From: Lysobacter auxotrophicus
GTDB lineage: Bacteria > Pseudomonadota > Gammaproteobacteria > Xanthomonadales > Xanthomonadaceae
Direction: 5' to 3'
Length of the DNA: 64,000 bases
NCBI RefSeq assembly: GCF_027924565.1
Contig: NZ_AP027041.1
Location: forward strand, 2,480,001-2,544,000
Each line of letters opens with the position of its first letter. Position 1 is the first letter of the stretch. A program made the translations under genes and the position numbers. The notes beneath the pieces are model-generated. The model was not told the origin of the DNA. It saw only the letters and a list, made by a program, of their open reading frames with translations, and made no database searches. Positions 26,705 through 34,996 of the stretch are shown here, piece after piece.

Positions 26705-28072
26705 GTGACGAAGACCAACGACCGCCACATCACCCTCATCGGCGCAGGCCTTGCCGGCGCCGTGCTCGCCACGTTGCTCGTGCAGCGCGGCTGGCGTGTC
26801 GACGTGTACGAGAAGCGCGGCGATCCGCGCGTGCAGGGTTACGGCGGTGGGCGGTCGATCAACCTCGCGCTGGCCGAACGCGGCCGCCACGCGCTGCGCC
26901 TTGCGGGCGCGGACGACGCGGTCATGAAGCATGCGGTGATGATGCGCGGGCGCATGGTGCACTTCCTCGACGGGCGCACCGACCTGCAACGCTACGGGCG
27001 CGACGACAGCGAGGTGATCTGGTCGGTGCATCGCGGCGAGTTGAACGTCGTGCTGCTCGACATCGCCGAACGTGCCGGCGCGCGGCTGCACTTCGATCGC
27101 GGCCTGTCCGCGGTGGATTTCGACGCGCGCATCGCGACCTTCACCGACCCGCGCGATGGCAGCACGCACCAGGCCGCGTTCGAATCGCTGGTCGGCGCCG
27201 ATGGCGCCGGCTCGGCATTGCGCGCGGCGATGACAATGCACGTCGAGCTGGGCGAGCGCACCGAATCGCTCGGGCATTCGTACAAGGAACTGGAGATCCC
27301 GCCCGCGCGCGACGGCAGCTTCAGCATCGAGCCCAACGCGTTGCACATCTGGCCACGGGGCCGCTACATGTGCATCGCGCTGCCCAACGACGAACGCACC
27401 TTCACCGTCACGCTGTTCCTGCCCAACGAAGGCGATCCGAGCTTCGCGACGGTGCGCACCGGCCACGATGCGCGCGCGTTGTTCGAGCGCGACTTCGCCG
27501 ACGCGCTGCCGCTGATTCCGCAGCTGGAAGAGGACTTCGAGCGCAACCCGGCCGGCATCCTCGCCACGCTCTACCTGGATCGCTGGCATCTGGACGGCCG
27601 CGCCGTGCTGCTCGGCGATGCGGCCCACGCGATGGTGCCGTTCCACGGCCAGGGCATGAACTGCGCGTTCGAGGATTGCGTGGCGCTCGCCGAACATCTC
27701 GACGCCACGCACGACCGCGCCGCCGCATTCGCCGCATTCCAGGCCGATCGCCTCCCCAATGCGCGCGCGATCCAGCAGATGGCGCTGGAGAACTACCTGG
27801 AAATGCGCGACCGCGTCGACGACGACGATTACCTGCTGCAGCGCGCGCTCGAACGCGAACTGGCGCAGCGCCATCCAGACCGCTTCATGCCGCGCTACGC
27901 GATGGTGACGTTCCACCGCATCCCGTACGCGACCGCGTTCGAGCGTGGACGCCAGCAGCGCGAACTGCTGGTGGAGCTCACGCGCGGCCATGCGTCGCTG
28001 GATACGCTCGACTGGAACGTGGTGGACGCGGCCGTGCGCGAACGCCTGTCGCCGCTGCCCGTGGACGCGTGA
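26705..28072 (+). CDS. kmo: Kynurenine 3-monooxygenase
   Basis: The 455-residue flavoprotein has the FAD-binding GAGLAGAVLATLL near the N-terminus, YGGGRSINLALAERGR, and the second FAD motif LLGDAAHAMVPFHGQGMNCAFEDC. This is the p-hydroxybenzoate hydroxylase class. It hydroxylates kynurenine with NADPH and O2. A GTG at 26705 is preferred because AGGAAG lies 9 nt upstream and the resulting length fits the family. The alternative GTG at 26639 would add 22 residues encoded by the repeat. The gene ends 1 nt before sbcB. Confidence 0.93.
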   Translation: MTKTNDRHITLIGAGLAGAVLATLLVQRGWRVDVYEKRGDPRVQGYGGGRSINLALAERGRHALRLAGADDAVMKHAVMMRGRMVHFLDGRTDLQRYGRDDSEVIWSVHRGELNVVLLDIAERAGARLHFDRGLSAVDFDARIATFTDPRDGSTHQAAFESLVGADGAGSALRAAMTMHVELGERTESLGHSYKELEIPPARDGSFSIEPNALHIWPRGRYMCIALPNDERTFTVTLFLPNEGDPSFATVRTGHDARALFERDFADALPLIPQLEEDFERNPAGILATLYLDRWHLDGRAVLLGDAAHAMVPFHGQGMNCAFEDCVALAEHLDATHDRAAAFAAFQADRLPNARAIQQMALENYLEMRDRVDDDDYLLQRALERELAQRHPDRFMPRYAMVTFHRIPYATAFERGRQQRELLVELTRGHASLDTLDWNVVDAAVRERLSPLPVDA

Positions 28073-28073
28073 C

Positions 28074-29516
28074 GTGGCAGGCAGTTTTCTCTTCTACGAT
28101 CTGGAAACCTTCGGCGCCGACCCGCGCACGACCCGCATCGCGCAGTTCGCCGCGATCCGCACCGATTGCGATCTGAACCAGGTCGAGACGCCGATCAGCG
28201 TCTTCGTGCGTCCCGCCGACGACCTGCTGCCCTCGCCCGGCGCGACGATGGTCACCGGCATCACGCCGCAGCACGCGCTGCGCGAAGGCATGAGCGAAGC
28301 GGCGGCGTTCGCGCTGATCTTCGAGGAAATGGCGCGACCGGAAACCTGCTCGCTCGGCTACAACTCGCTGCGCTTCGACGACGAGTTCGTGCGCCACGGC
28401 CTGTTCCGCAACTTCTTCGATGCGTACGAGCGCGAGTGGCGCGGCGGCAATTCGCGCTGGGACCTGCTGGACGTGCTGCGCCTGGCGCATGCGATCCGGC
28501 CCGGCGGGCTCGTGTGGCCCACGCGCGAGGACGGCGCGACGTCGTTCAAGCTGGAACACCTCGCCGATGCCAATGGCGTGCGCATCGGCGACGCGCACGA
28601 AGCGCTGTCGGACGTGCGTGCGTTGATCGGCCTGGCGCGCAAGCTCAAACAAGCGCAGCCGCGCCTGTGGGACTATGCCCTGCGACTGCGCGACAAGCGG
28701 TACGCGGCCAGCCTGCTCGACGTCATCGCGATGAAGCCGGTGCTGCACGTTTCGCAGCGTTTCCCGGCGAGCCGGCTGTGCGCGGCGCCGGTGCTGCCGG
28801 TCGCGCGCCATCCGCGCATCGACAGCCGGGTGATCGTGTTCGACCTGGAACAGGATCCCGAAGCGTTGCTGCGACTGAGCGCGCAGGGCATTGCCGAGCG
28901 CCTGTATGTGCGCGCGAACGACCTGCCCGAAGGCGAATCGCGCATCGCACTGAAGGAAGTGCACACCAACCGCTGCCCTGCCCTCGTGTCGTGGGACCAC
29001 CTGCGTGGGCCCGACTTCGACCGCCTGTGCATCGACCCGGTGCTCGCGGAGGAACGCGCCGCCCGCATCCGCGAGGCCGGACCGGAACTGGTGGAAAAAG
29101 TGCGGCAGGTGTTCGCGGTCGAACGCGAACGCGTGGCGAGCGACGTGGATGCCTCGCTCTACGACGGCTTCATCGGCGACGGCGACAAGCCCCTGTTTCC
29201 GCAGGTGCGCACGACGCCGCCGGAATCGCTGCGACTGGCGGAGTTCGCGTTCCGCGACGCGCGCCTGCCGGAAATGCTGTTCCGCTACCGCGCGCGCAAC
29301 TGGCCGGAGACGCTCGATGCCGGGGAATGGGGGCGCTGGAACGACTACCGTCGCTGGCGCCTGTACGACGAATCCGGCGCGTCCGAGTACAGCTTCGCGC
29401 GCTATGCGGAGGAGATCGGCATGCTCCGGGCCCTCCACGCGCAGGACACGCACAAGCAGGTATTGCTCGATCAACTGGAAAGCTGGGGCCGAGATATCGC
29501 GGCAGGGCTGGAATAA
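28074..29516 (+). CDS. sbcB: Exodeoxyribonuclease I
   Basis: The 480-residue protein begins (GTG start) with AGSFLFYDLETFGADPRTTR, the DEDD-type exonuclease motif I with DLE. It continues with the exo II/III motifs, including SLGYNSLRFDDEFVR and GDAHEALSDVRALIGLA. The C-terminal exoI-specific domains extend to about residue 480. It degrades single-stranded DNA 3'-5' in recombination and mismatch repair. It starts 1 nt after the kmo stop, so this repair gene is probably read from the kynurenine operon transcript. The GTG was chosen over upstream in-frame codons that lie inside kmo. Confidence 0.93.
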   Translation: MAGSFLFYDLETFGADPRTTRIAQFAAIRTDCDLNQVETPISVFVRPADDLLPSPGATMVTGITPQHALREGMSEAAAFALIFEEMARPETCSLGYNSLRFDDEFVRHGLFRNFFDAYEREWRGGNSRWDLLDVLRLAHAIRPGGLVWPTREDGATSFKLEHLADANGVRIGDAHEALSDVRALIGLARKLKQAQPRLWDYALRLRDKRYAASLLDVIAMKPVLHVSQRFPASRLCAAPVLPVARHPRIDSRVIVFDLEQDPEALLRLSAQGIAERLYVRANDLPEGESRIALKEVHTNRCPALVSWDHLRGPDFDRLCIDPVLAEERAARIREAGPELVEKVRQVFAVERERVASDVDASLYDGFIGDGDKPLFPQVRTTPPESLRLAEFAFRDARLPEMLFRYRARNWPETLDAGEWGRWNDYRRWRLYDESGASEYSFARYAEEIGMLRALHAQDTHKQVLLDQLESWGRDIAAGLE

Positions 29517-29564
29517 CGCCGTCCCGCGCCCCAGATTGGACGGAGTCCCGGACACCTGCGCGTC

Positions 29565-30251
29565 ATGGCCACCTACTTCAGCGAAGCAAGCTTCAAGTTC
29601 CTGCGCGGCATCGCGCGCCACAACGACCGCACCTGGTTCCAGGCGCACAAGCCCGAGTACGACACGCACGTGCGCGAGCCGTTCCAGCGGCTGCTGACCG
29701 ACCTGCAGCCCGTGCTCGCCGGCGTGAGCCCGCATTACCGGGCCGAACCCAAGGGCATGGGCGGGTCGCTGTTCCGCATCCAGCGCGACACGCGTTTCGC
29801 CAACGACAAGACGCCCTACAAGACGTGGCAGGGCGCGCGGCTCTTCCACGAGCGCGGTCGCCAGATCGAGGCGCCGTCGTTCTACGTGCAGATCCAGCCG
29901 GGCAACTGCTTCGTCGGCGCGGGCCTGTGGCATCCGCAGCCCGATACGCTGCGGCGCGTGCGCCACTTCATCCTCGACAACCCCGGCAGCTGGAAGGCCG
30001 CGGCGCACGACGCGAAGTTCCGCCGCCGATTCGACCTGGACGAGGACGAGATGCTCACGCGCATGCCGCGCGGGTTCCCGGACGATTTCGAGTTCGCCGA
30101 CGACCTCAAGCGCAAGAACTTCGTCGCGTACCGGGTGATCGACGACGCGACGATGATCGGCCCGCGCCTGCTCAAGACGCTGGAAACCGACCTCAACGGG
30201 ATGGCGAAGTTCGTCGATTACCTGTGCGCGGCGTTGGATCTGGAGTTCTGA
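29565..30251 (+). CDS. DUF2461 / TIGR02453 family protein
   Basis: The 228-residue protein begins MATYFSEASFKFLRGIARHNDRTWF and contains FRIQRDTRFANDKTPYKTWQGARLFH and GAGLWHPQPDTLRRVRHFI, the conserved features of DUF2461. The family is widespread and has no established function. It starts 48 nt after sbcB on the same strand. The convergent cfa gene lies beyond an inverted pair of repeats that may serve as a terminator. Confidence 0.87.
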   Translation: MATYFSEASFKFLRGIARHNDRTWFQAHKPEYDTHVREPFQRLLTDLQPVLAGVSPHYRAEPKGMGGSLFRIQRDTRFANDKTPYKTWQGARLFHERGRQIEAPSFYVQIQPGNCFVGAGLWHPQPDTLRRVRHFILDNPGSWKAAAHDAKFRRRFDLDEDEMLTRMPRGFPDDFEFADDLKRKNFVAYRVIDDATMIGPRLLKTLETDLNGMAKFVDYLCAALDLEF

Positions 30252-30276
30252 CGCCGTCAGCGCTTCGCACGTCTGC

Positions 30277-30377
30277 CGTCATTCCCGCGAAGGCGGGAAT
30301 CCATGTGTCCGGTGCATCAAGGCTGCCCGAAGGCGTGATGCAGCCAGCGTTGGATCCCCGCCTTCGCGGGGATGACG
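30277..30377. repeat. Inverted pair of family A palindromic repeats between convergent genes
   Basis: CGTCATTCCCGCGAAGGCGGGAATCC (30277-30302) and its inverted relative GGATCCCCGCCTTCGCGGGGATGACG (30352-30377) face each other across 49 nt. Each has its own CCCGC-GAAG-GCGGG-type hairpin and the pair could also fold together. They fill the gap between the DUF2461 gene and cfa, so they may act as a bidirectional terminator. Confidence 0.85.
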
Positions 30378-30384
30378 TCAACGA

Positions 30385-31527
30385 CTACCTCGGCGCCACA
30401 TATCCGCCCGGAACGCCCTTCGGCGACAGCACCAGCTGCCACAGCTGCGAATGCCGGCTGCGGAAGGTCGCCATCGACGCGGACAGGTAGAAGCGCCACA
30501 TGCGGCGGAAGCGCTCGTCGTAGCGGGCATCCAGCTGCGGCCAGGCGCGCTCCACGTTCGCGCGCCATGCCTGCAGGGTGCGGTCGTAGTCGGCGCCGAA
30601 GTTGTGCCAGTCCTCCAGCACGAACAGCCCCTCGCTCGCCTGCGCGATCTGCGCCGCCGACGGCAGCATCGAGTTCGGGAAGATGTACTTGCCGATCCAC
30701 GGATCGGTGTGGCGCACCGAGCGGTTGGTGCCGATGGTGTGCAGCAGGAACAGGCCGTCATCGACGAGGCAGCGCTGCGCCACTTCGAAGTACGTGCGGT
30801 AATTCTTCACGCCGACGTGCTCGAACATGCCCAGCGAGAACGAACGGTCGAAGCGTTCGCCCGAGCCCTCCGTTCCCAGCGCGCGGTAGTCCTGCAGGCG
30901 AATCTCGATCGGCAAGCCCTTGCACAGCTCGCGCGCATACGCCGCCTGCTCGCGCGAGACCGTGACGCCCACGCCGCGAATGCCGTAACGCTCCGCCGCG
31001 AACTTCAGCGCCTCGCCCCAGCCGCAACCGATGTCGAGCACCTTCATGCCCGGTTGCAGGCCGAGCTTGCGGCAGACCAGGTCGAGCTTGGCTTCCTGCG
31101 CGTCGTCGAGGTGGTCGAGCAGTTGCCCGTCGCGATCGCGCCAGTACGCGCAGCTGTAGACCAGCCGCTTGCCGAGCATGGCGCGATACAGGTCGTTGCC
31201 GAGGTCGTAGTGGCGTTCGCCGACCTGGAAACTGCGACGGCGGCTCTGCAGGTTGGTCAGGCGCGCACGCAGCGCGTCGACGGCAAGGCCGATGCCGCGC
31301 ACCTTCTGGTCGAGGTCGGCCGTGAGCATGCGGTAGAGCATTCCGTCCAGCGACGGCACGCGCCACCAGCCGTCCATGTACGACTCGCCCAATCCGAGCG
31401 AGCCCTGCGAGAGCACGCGCGCGTGGAAGCGCTCGTCCTCGACGTGGAGGTCCCACGGCCGGTCGCCGTCCAGGCGGACATCGGCCAACGACAGTAACTG
31501 CTCGACCCGACTGCGCAATGCGGACAT
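30385..31527 (-). CDS. cfa: Cyclopropane-fatty-acyl-phospholipid synthase-type methyltransferase
   Basis: The 380-residue protein has the Cfa N-terminal substrate region (GSLGLGESYMDGWW) and the SAM motif VLDIGCGWGEALKFAAERYG. It also has GVTVSREQAAYA, SLGMFEHVGVKNYRTYFE and a C-terminal YxxxxF region ending WQLVLSPKGVPGGYV. It methylates cis double bonds of membrane phospholipid acyl chains. GGAG lies 7 nt before the ATG at 31527. It is the last gene of a minus-strand group starting with the lipoprotein gene at 32498. Related SAM-dependent lipid methyltransferases cannot be excluded. Confidence 0.9.
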   Translation of the reverse strand: MSALRSRVEQLLSLADVRLDGDRPWDLHVEDERFHARVLSQGSLGLGESYMDGWWRVPSLDGMLYRMLTADLDQKVRGIGLAVDALRARLTNLQSRRRSFQVGERHYDLGNDLYRAMLGKRLVYSCAYWRDRDGQLLDHLDDAQEAKLDLVCRKLGLQPGMKVLDIGCGWGEALKFAAERYGIRGVGVTVSREQAAYARELCKGLPIEIRLQDYRALGTEGSGERFDRSFSLGMFEHVGVKNYRTYFEVAQRCLVDDGLFLLHTIGTNRSVRHTDPWIGKYIFPNSMLPSAAQIAQASEGLFVLEDWHNFGADYDRTLQAWRANVERAWPQLDARYDERFRRMWRFYLSASMATFRSRHSQLWQLVLSPKGVPGGYVAPR

Positions 31528-31613
31528 GGCGGCTCCGGCGGGATGGACGACGCGTCCCCGACCGCCGCGCGGCGGGGACGTTTCGATCCTAACGCGCCCG
31601 GGGCGCGCCCGCC

Positions 31614-32498
31614 CTAGCCCGCCGGTGCGGGGGGATTGGCGGCGGGCGCGTCGGTCGGCGCGGCCGGCGCCGTGGCGAACAGCGACCGGTACTCCGGCGC
31701 CAGGTGCGGCAGGAGCACGTCGACGGGCACTTCCACGGTCTGCGTGCCGTCCGAATACGGGCCGACCTGGTAGGGGGCGAAGACGAAACGCAGGCCGGAC
31801 AGACGCCCGTCCGGCGCGGCCACCGGCTCGAACAGCGCGAAATCCGACGGGTCCGGCTGCGTGCCGTCGTCGATCATCTTCGAGGCGTTCTTCACCACCT
31901 CGGCGCGTTCGGCGGCCGGCAGGTCGTCGGCATCCACGCGCTGCGAAAGCGCGGCGTGGAGCTGCTCGCGCACGTAGTCGGAAATGGCCGTCCAGCCGGT
32001 TCCGGCCGGAATCAGCTGCTGCGCGGTGAGCAGACGGTTCTGTTTCGGCAGCCAGACGAAGCGCGCGATCAGCGGCGCACCGTGCGCGCCGCCGGTGTAA
32101 CTGCTGCCGTCGGCGGCGACGGCGACCACGTCGGGCGTGTGCATCAGCTCGGTGAAGCTCAGCGACAGGTCGTACGGCGCGCTGGTCGCGCCGCCGGGCT
32201 GGTTGCGCGCCTTCGCCGCTTCGATCAGGTCGTTGCGCGCCGCGTCGGCGTATTTCTTCAGTTCCGCTGCGAGGCCGGGGTACTGCTCGGCGGGCACCTG
32301 GTAGCTGATGCCGATGATGTAGTCCGAGGTGGATTCGGACACGTCTTCCAGCTTCACCTGCGCGGGCGCGACGATCGTCGTATCGCCGGCGGCGGTCGTC
32401 GGGGCGCCGGGCGTGGCGACGGGAGCAACGGGTTCGGGTTCTCGCTTGCACGCGGGCAGCGCCGCGGCCAGAGCGCACAGCAGGAGCAATCGCTTCAT
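31614..32498 (-). CDS. DUF3298/DUF4163 domain lipoprotein (RsiV-like)
   Basis: The 294-residue precursor has a lipoprotein signal with the lipobox ALPAC (Cys17) and then a Pro/Thr linker. It includes SYTGGAHGAPLIARFVWLPKQNRLLTAQQLIP and FVFAPYQVGPYSDGTQTVEVP, patterns of the DUF4163 plus DUF3298 pair found in RsiV-type and peptidoglycan-linked proteins. It is probably anchored in the envelope. The C-terminus is a low-complexity Ala/Pro tail. Binding of lysozyme or a related ligand is known for RsiV, but no sigma factor is nearby, so the role here is open. Confidence 0.82.
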   Translation of the reverse strand: MKRLLLLCALAAALPACKREPEPVAPVATPGAPTTAAGDTTIVAPAQVKLEDVSESTSDYIIGISYQVPAEQYPGLAAELKKYADAARNDLIEAAKARNQPGGATSAPYDLSLSFTELMHTPDVVAVAADGSSYTGGAHGAPLIARFVWLPKQNRLLTAQQLIPAGTGWTAISDYVREQLHAALSQRVDADDLPAAERAEVVKNASKMIDDGTQPDPSDFALFEPVAAPDGRLSGLRFVFAPYQVGPYSDGTQTVEVPVDVLLPHLAPEYRSLFATAPAAPTDAPAANPPAPAG

Positions 32499-32577
32499 GT
32501 CATGGGCAATCCCTTGTCATGCGCAGCAGGGTAGCGGCGCAGGCGTGATGCCCGGATCGACGCTGTCCGCGCGGCGC

Positions 32578-33297
32578 TTACCAGCTGTCGCGCTGCGGCA
32601 GCAGGCCACGCAGTTCGGCCTCGGTGAGGTTGCGCCACTGGCCGGGCTTCAGGTGCCCCAGCTTCACGTTGCCGATGCGCACGCGCAGCAGCTGCTTCAC
32701 GCGGAAGCCGAAATGCGCGGCCATCAGGCGGATCTGACGGTTCAGGCCCTGCACCAGCACGATGCGGAAACCGAACTTGTTCAGCCGTCCCGTCTTGCAC
32801 GGCAGCGTCGTCTGGCCGTGCACCGGGACGCCGCGCGCCATGCCGCGCAGGAACTCGTCGGTCACCGCGTGGTTCACCGCGACCAGGTATTCCTTCTCCA
32901 GCTTGTTCTCGGCGCGCAGGATCTCGTTGACGATGTCGCCGTTGCTGGTGAGCAGGATCAGGCCTTCGGAATCCTTGTCCAGGCGGCCGATCGGGAAGAT
33001 GCGCCGCTCGTGGCCGACGAAATCGACGATGTTGCCCTTGACCGTGGACTCGGTCGTGCAGGTCACGCCCACCGGCTTGTTGAGCGCGATGTAGACGTGC
33101 TGGCGCTTGTTCTTGGCGACCGCGCGAACCTTCAGCGGCTGGCCGTCGACGAGGACCTCGTCGCCCTCGCCGACTTCGGCGCCCACGCGCGCGCGCATGC
33201 CGTTGACCGTGACGCGGCCTTCGGCGATGAGGCCGTCGGCCTCGCGGCGCGAGCAGAAGCCGGTGTCGCTGATGTGCTTGTTCAGGCGCATGCGCAT
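32578..33297 (-). CDS. rluF: 23S rRNA pseudouridine synthase RluF-type
   Basis: The 239-residue protein has an N-terminal S4 domain (RLNKHISDTGFCSRREADGLIAEGRV) and the RsuA/RluB/RluF catalytic motif FPIGRLDKDSEGLILLT with the nucleophilic Asp. The C-terminal QGLNRQIRLMAAHFGFRVKQL fits RluF best. It isomerises uridine in 23S rRNA near position 2604. The ATG at 33297 or one two codons later could be used; neither has a strong ribosome site. Confidence 0.88.
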   Translation of the reverse strand: MRMRLNKHISDTGFCSRREADGLIAEGRVTVNGMRARVGAEVGEGDEVLVDGQPLKVRAVAKNKRQHVYIALNKPVGVTCTTESTVKGNIVDFVGHERRIFPIGRLDKDSEGLILLTSNGDIVNEILRAENKLEKEYLVAVNHAVTDEFLRGMARGVPVHGQTTLPCKTGRLNKFGFRIVLVQGLNRQIRLMAAHFGFRVKQLLRVRIGNVKLGHLKPGQWRNLTEAELRGLLPQRDSW

Positions 33298-33472
33298 TGG
33301 CGCCGGTGCGGCGCGGGTGTCGGGGGACGGGGCGCGAATGCTGTCACACCTTGGCCCCGCGCGCACCCTGACGCGGGGGCTCGATCATCAAAAGGGCCGG
33401 AAGAGCGGCGAGCCGTGGCGGGCTGTCTGGATCGGCGCCTGCCGCCACGGAACCGCCGCTTCCGGCCGCTAG

Positions 33473-33757
33473 CTAGCCCAGGTCCAGCAGCTGGTTGTAC
33501 TCCGGATGACGTTCCGCCCAGGCCGCCGCATACGCGCAGCGCGGTCGGATGTGCCATCCCTGCGCCTTGGCGTATTCGAAGGCCTCGCGCACCAGTTGCC
33601 CGGCGATGCCGCGCCCGGCGATCGCATCCGGCACGCCGGTATGGGTGATCACCAGCAGGTCGCCCTCGCGGCGGTATTCGAGCAGCGCGACCTCGCCGTC
33701 GACGGTGGTGGTGAAGACGCCCGAGGCGGGGTCGTGCTCGATCTGGTGCGTGGTCAT
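33473..33757 (-). CDS. Short GNAT acetyltransferase (YjdJ type)
   Basis: The 94-residue protein contains LLVITHTGVPDAIAGRGIAGQLVREAFEYAKAQGW, the acetyl-CoA binding core of the minimal YjdJ/GtkA-type GNAT family (COG2388), and IRPRCAYAAAWAERHPEY, a typical C-terminus. The acceptor is unknown. The gap on its 3' side (33298-33472) shows only GC-rich imperfect hairpins and no gene. The next gene upstream, 40 nt away, encodes the histone H1-like protein. Confidence 0.88.
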   Translation of the reverse strand: MTTHQIEHDPASGVFTTTVDGEVALLEYRREGDLLVITHTGVPDAIAGRGIAGQLVREAFEYAKAQGWHIRPRCAYAAAWAERHPEYNQLLDLG

Positions 33758-33796
33758 GCGCGGGTCCGGTGGGGAGGAATCAGGATCGTGCCGCGG

Positions 33797-34543
33797 TCAG
33801 CGCGCATCGCGCTTGCCCTGGTTGCGGCGGTCCTGGCTGCTGATGTGGCCCTGGTTGCCCTCCAGGCGTATCTCGGCGTTGTGCAGCTCCTTGGCCTTTT
33901 CGGCGGCGCTGTCGGACATCGCGCCGGGCGCGCCGCCATGCCCGTGGTTGGCTTCGAACTGCTGCCACGCCGGCGGCTGGTGGTCGCGCTCCTGCTTGGC
34001 GGCGAGCAGCTCGTGCGTGTTCGCCAATGCCTGCTCGGGCGTGATCTGCGGTCTGCTTTCGGCGGTGCGACGTCGCGGCGCCTTGCGGGCGGTGGTTTCC
34101 TTCGCGGGCGACGTGCGCGGCGATGCGGCGCTGCGGGTCGTCGTGGACTTGCGGGCGCTGGCGGCCTGGCTCGCGGTGGACTTGCGGGCCGACGTCTTCT
34201 TCAAGGCCGACTTGCTGGCGGCGACCTTTCGGGTCGAAGCTTTCTTCGCAGTGGTCTTCTTCGCGGCGGTCTTCTTCGTCGCGACCTTCTTCGATGCCGT
34301 CTTCCTGGAAGCCGTCTTCTTCGAGGCCGTCTTCTTCGATGCGGTCCTGCCCGGGGCGGCCTTCTTCGTCGCAGCCTTGCGTGCGGTCGTGGCGGTCTTG
34401 CCCGCGGCCTTCTTCGCCGACTTGGCGGTGGCCTTGCGTGCGCTGGTCTTCTTCGCGGCGGTCCTGCCTGCGGCCTTCTTCGCCGCCTTCTTTCCGGCCG
34501 CCTTGCGGGCCGTGGTCTTCTTGCCGGCCTTCCTCATCGCCAT
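33797..34543 (-). CDS. Histone H1-like Lys/Ala-rich DNA-binding protein
   Basis: The 248-residue protein starts MAMRKAGKKTTARKAAGKKA, 7 nt after AGGAG. Residues about 1-165 are a near-continuous run of AAKK, TAKK, TASKK and ARK units with alternating Ala, Lys, Thr and Ser, like the C-terminal domain of eukaryotic H1 and bacterial HctB/AlgP-type proteins. Residues about 168-205 form a distinct segment (ITPEQALANTHELLAAKQERDHQPPAWQQFE), followed by a charged tail. It likely coats or compacts DNA. The antisense strand also stays open, which is a consequence of the repetitive codons. Confidence 0.85.
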   Translation of the reverse strand: MAMRKAGKKTTARKAAGKKAAKKAAGRTAAKKTSARKATAKSAKKAAGKTATTARKAATKKAAPGRTASKKTASKKTASRKTASKKVATKKTAAKKTTAKKASTRKVAASKSALKKTSARKSTASQAASARKSTTTRSAASPRTSPAKETTARKAPRRRTAESRPQITPEQALANTHELLAAKQERDHQPPAWQQFEANHGHGGAPGAMSDSAAEKAKELHNAEIRLEGNQGHISSQDRRNQGKRDAR

Positions 34544-34774
34544 GCCTGGACTCCTGGCTCAACGGGGGGGGATTCCGGCATATCACGGGCTGCATTCATG
34601 CGGGGTGAGTGCCGACCCGCTGCGTCAGGCATTCCGAACGCGCGGCGACCGGAACTGACAGGGCGCGTCACATCGCGATGGCGGAAGCCGCATGCGAACG
34701 TGTGGCACGGAATCTGCGTGATCCAGTACCGGAAATGCGCTTGGGGAAGCGCTTCGTACGCCGAGGAGGACACC

Positions 34775-34957
34775 ATGACCCTGCATCACTTGACGCTCGA
34801 CCACCTGAGCGACGACGCCCTGATGTCCCGCCTGTACGAACTGGCCCGCACCGACCGCCACACCGTGGAAACGGCGCAGATCGACGCGGAAGTCTATTCG
34901 CGCCTGCTCCAGACCTACGGCGACGCCGAGGCGGACACCGCGCTCGTCGCGGCCTGA
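34775..34957 (+). CDS. Small soluble protein, unknown
   Basis: A 60-residue protein, MTLHHLTLDHLSDDALMSRLYELA at its start (shown in part), follows a strong GAGGAGG site at a good distance. It is acidic and predicted helical, with no membrane segment or cysteine. The 231-nt gap to the divergent histone H1-like gene probably holds promoters for both. I do not recognise the family. A compact hairpin follows 7 nt after the stop. Confidence 0.7.
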   Translation: MTLHHLTLDHLSDDALMSRLYELARTDRHTVETAQIDAEVYSRLLQTYGDAEADTALVAA

Positions 34958-34964
34958 CCGCACC

Positions 34965-34983
34965 GCGGGGCGCCATGCCCCGC
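34965..34983. terminator. Hairpin between convergent genes, no T-run
   Basis: A perfect 7-bp stem (GCGGGGC/GCCCCGC) closes a 5-nt loop. It sits between the 60-residue gene and the convergent rhomboid gene. Neither strand has a following T-run, so termination is only suggested. Confidence 0.45.
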
Positions 34984-34996
34984 TCGACGAACCGCA

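Noticed and set aside
33506-34658. Open frames antisense to the histone H1-like gene, rich in Ala/Val/Phe
   Set aside because: They come from reading the repetitive Lys/Ala codons backwards. The minus-strand frame has a good ribosome site and the H1-like composition.
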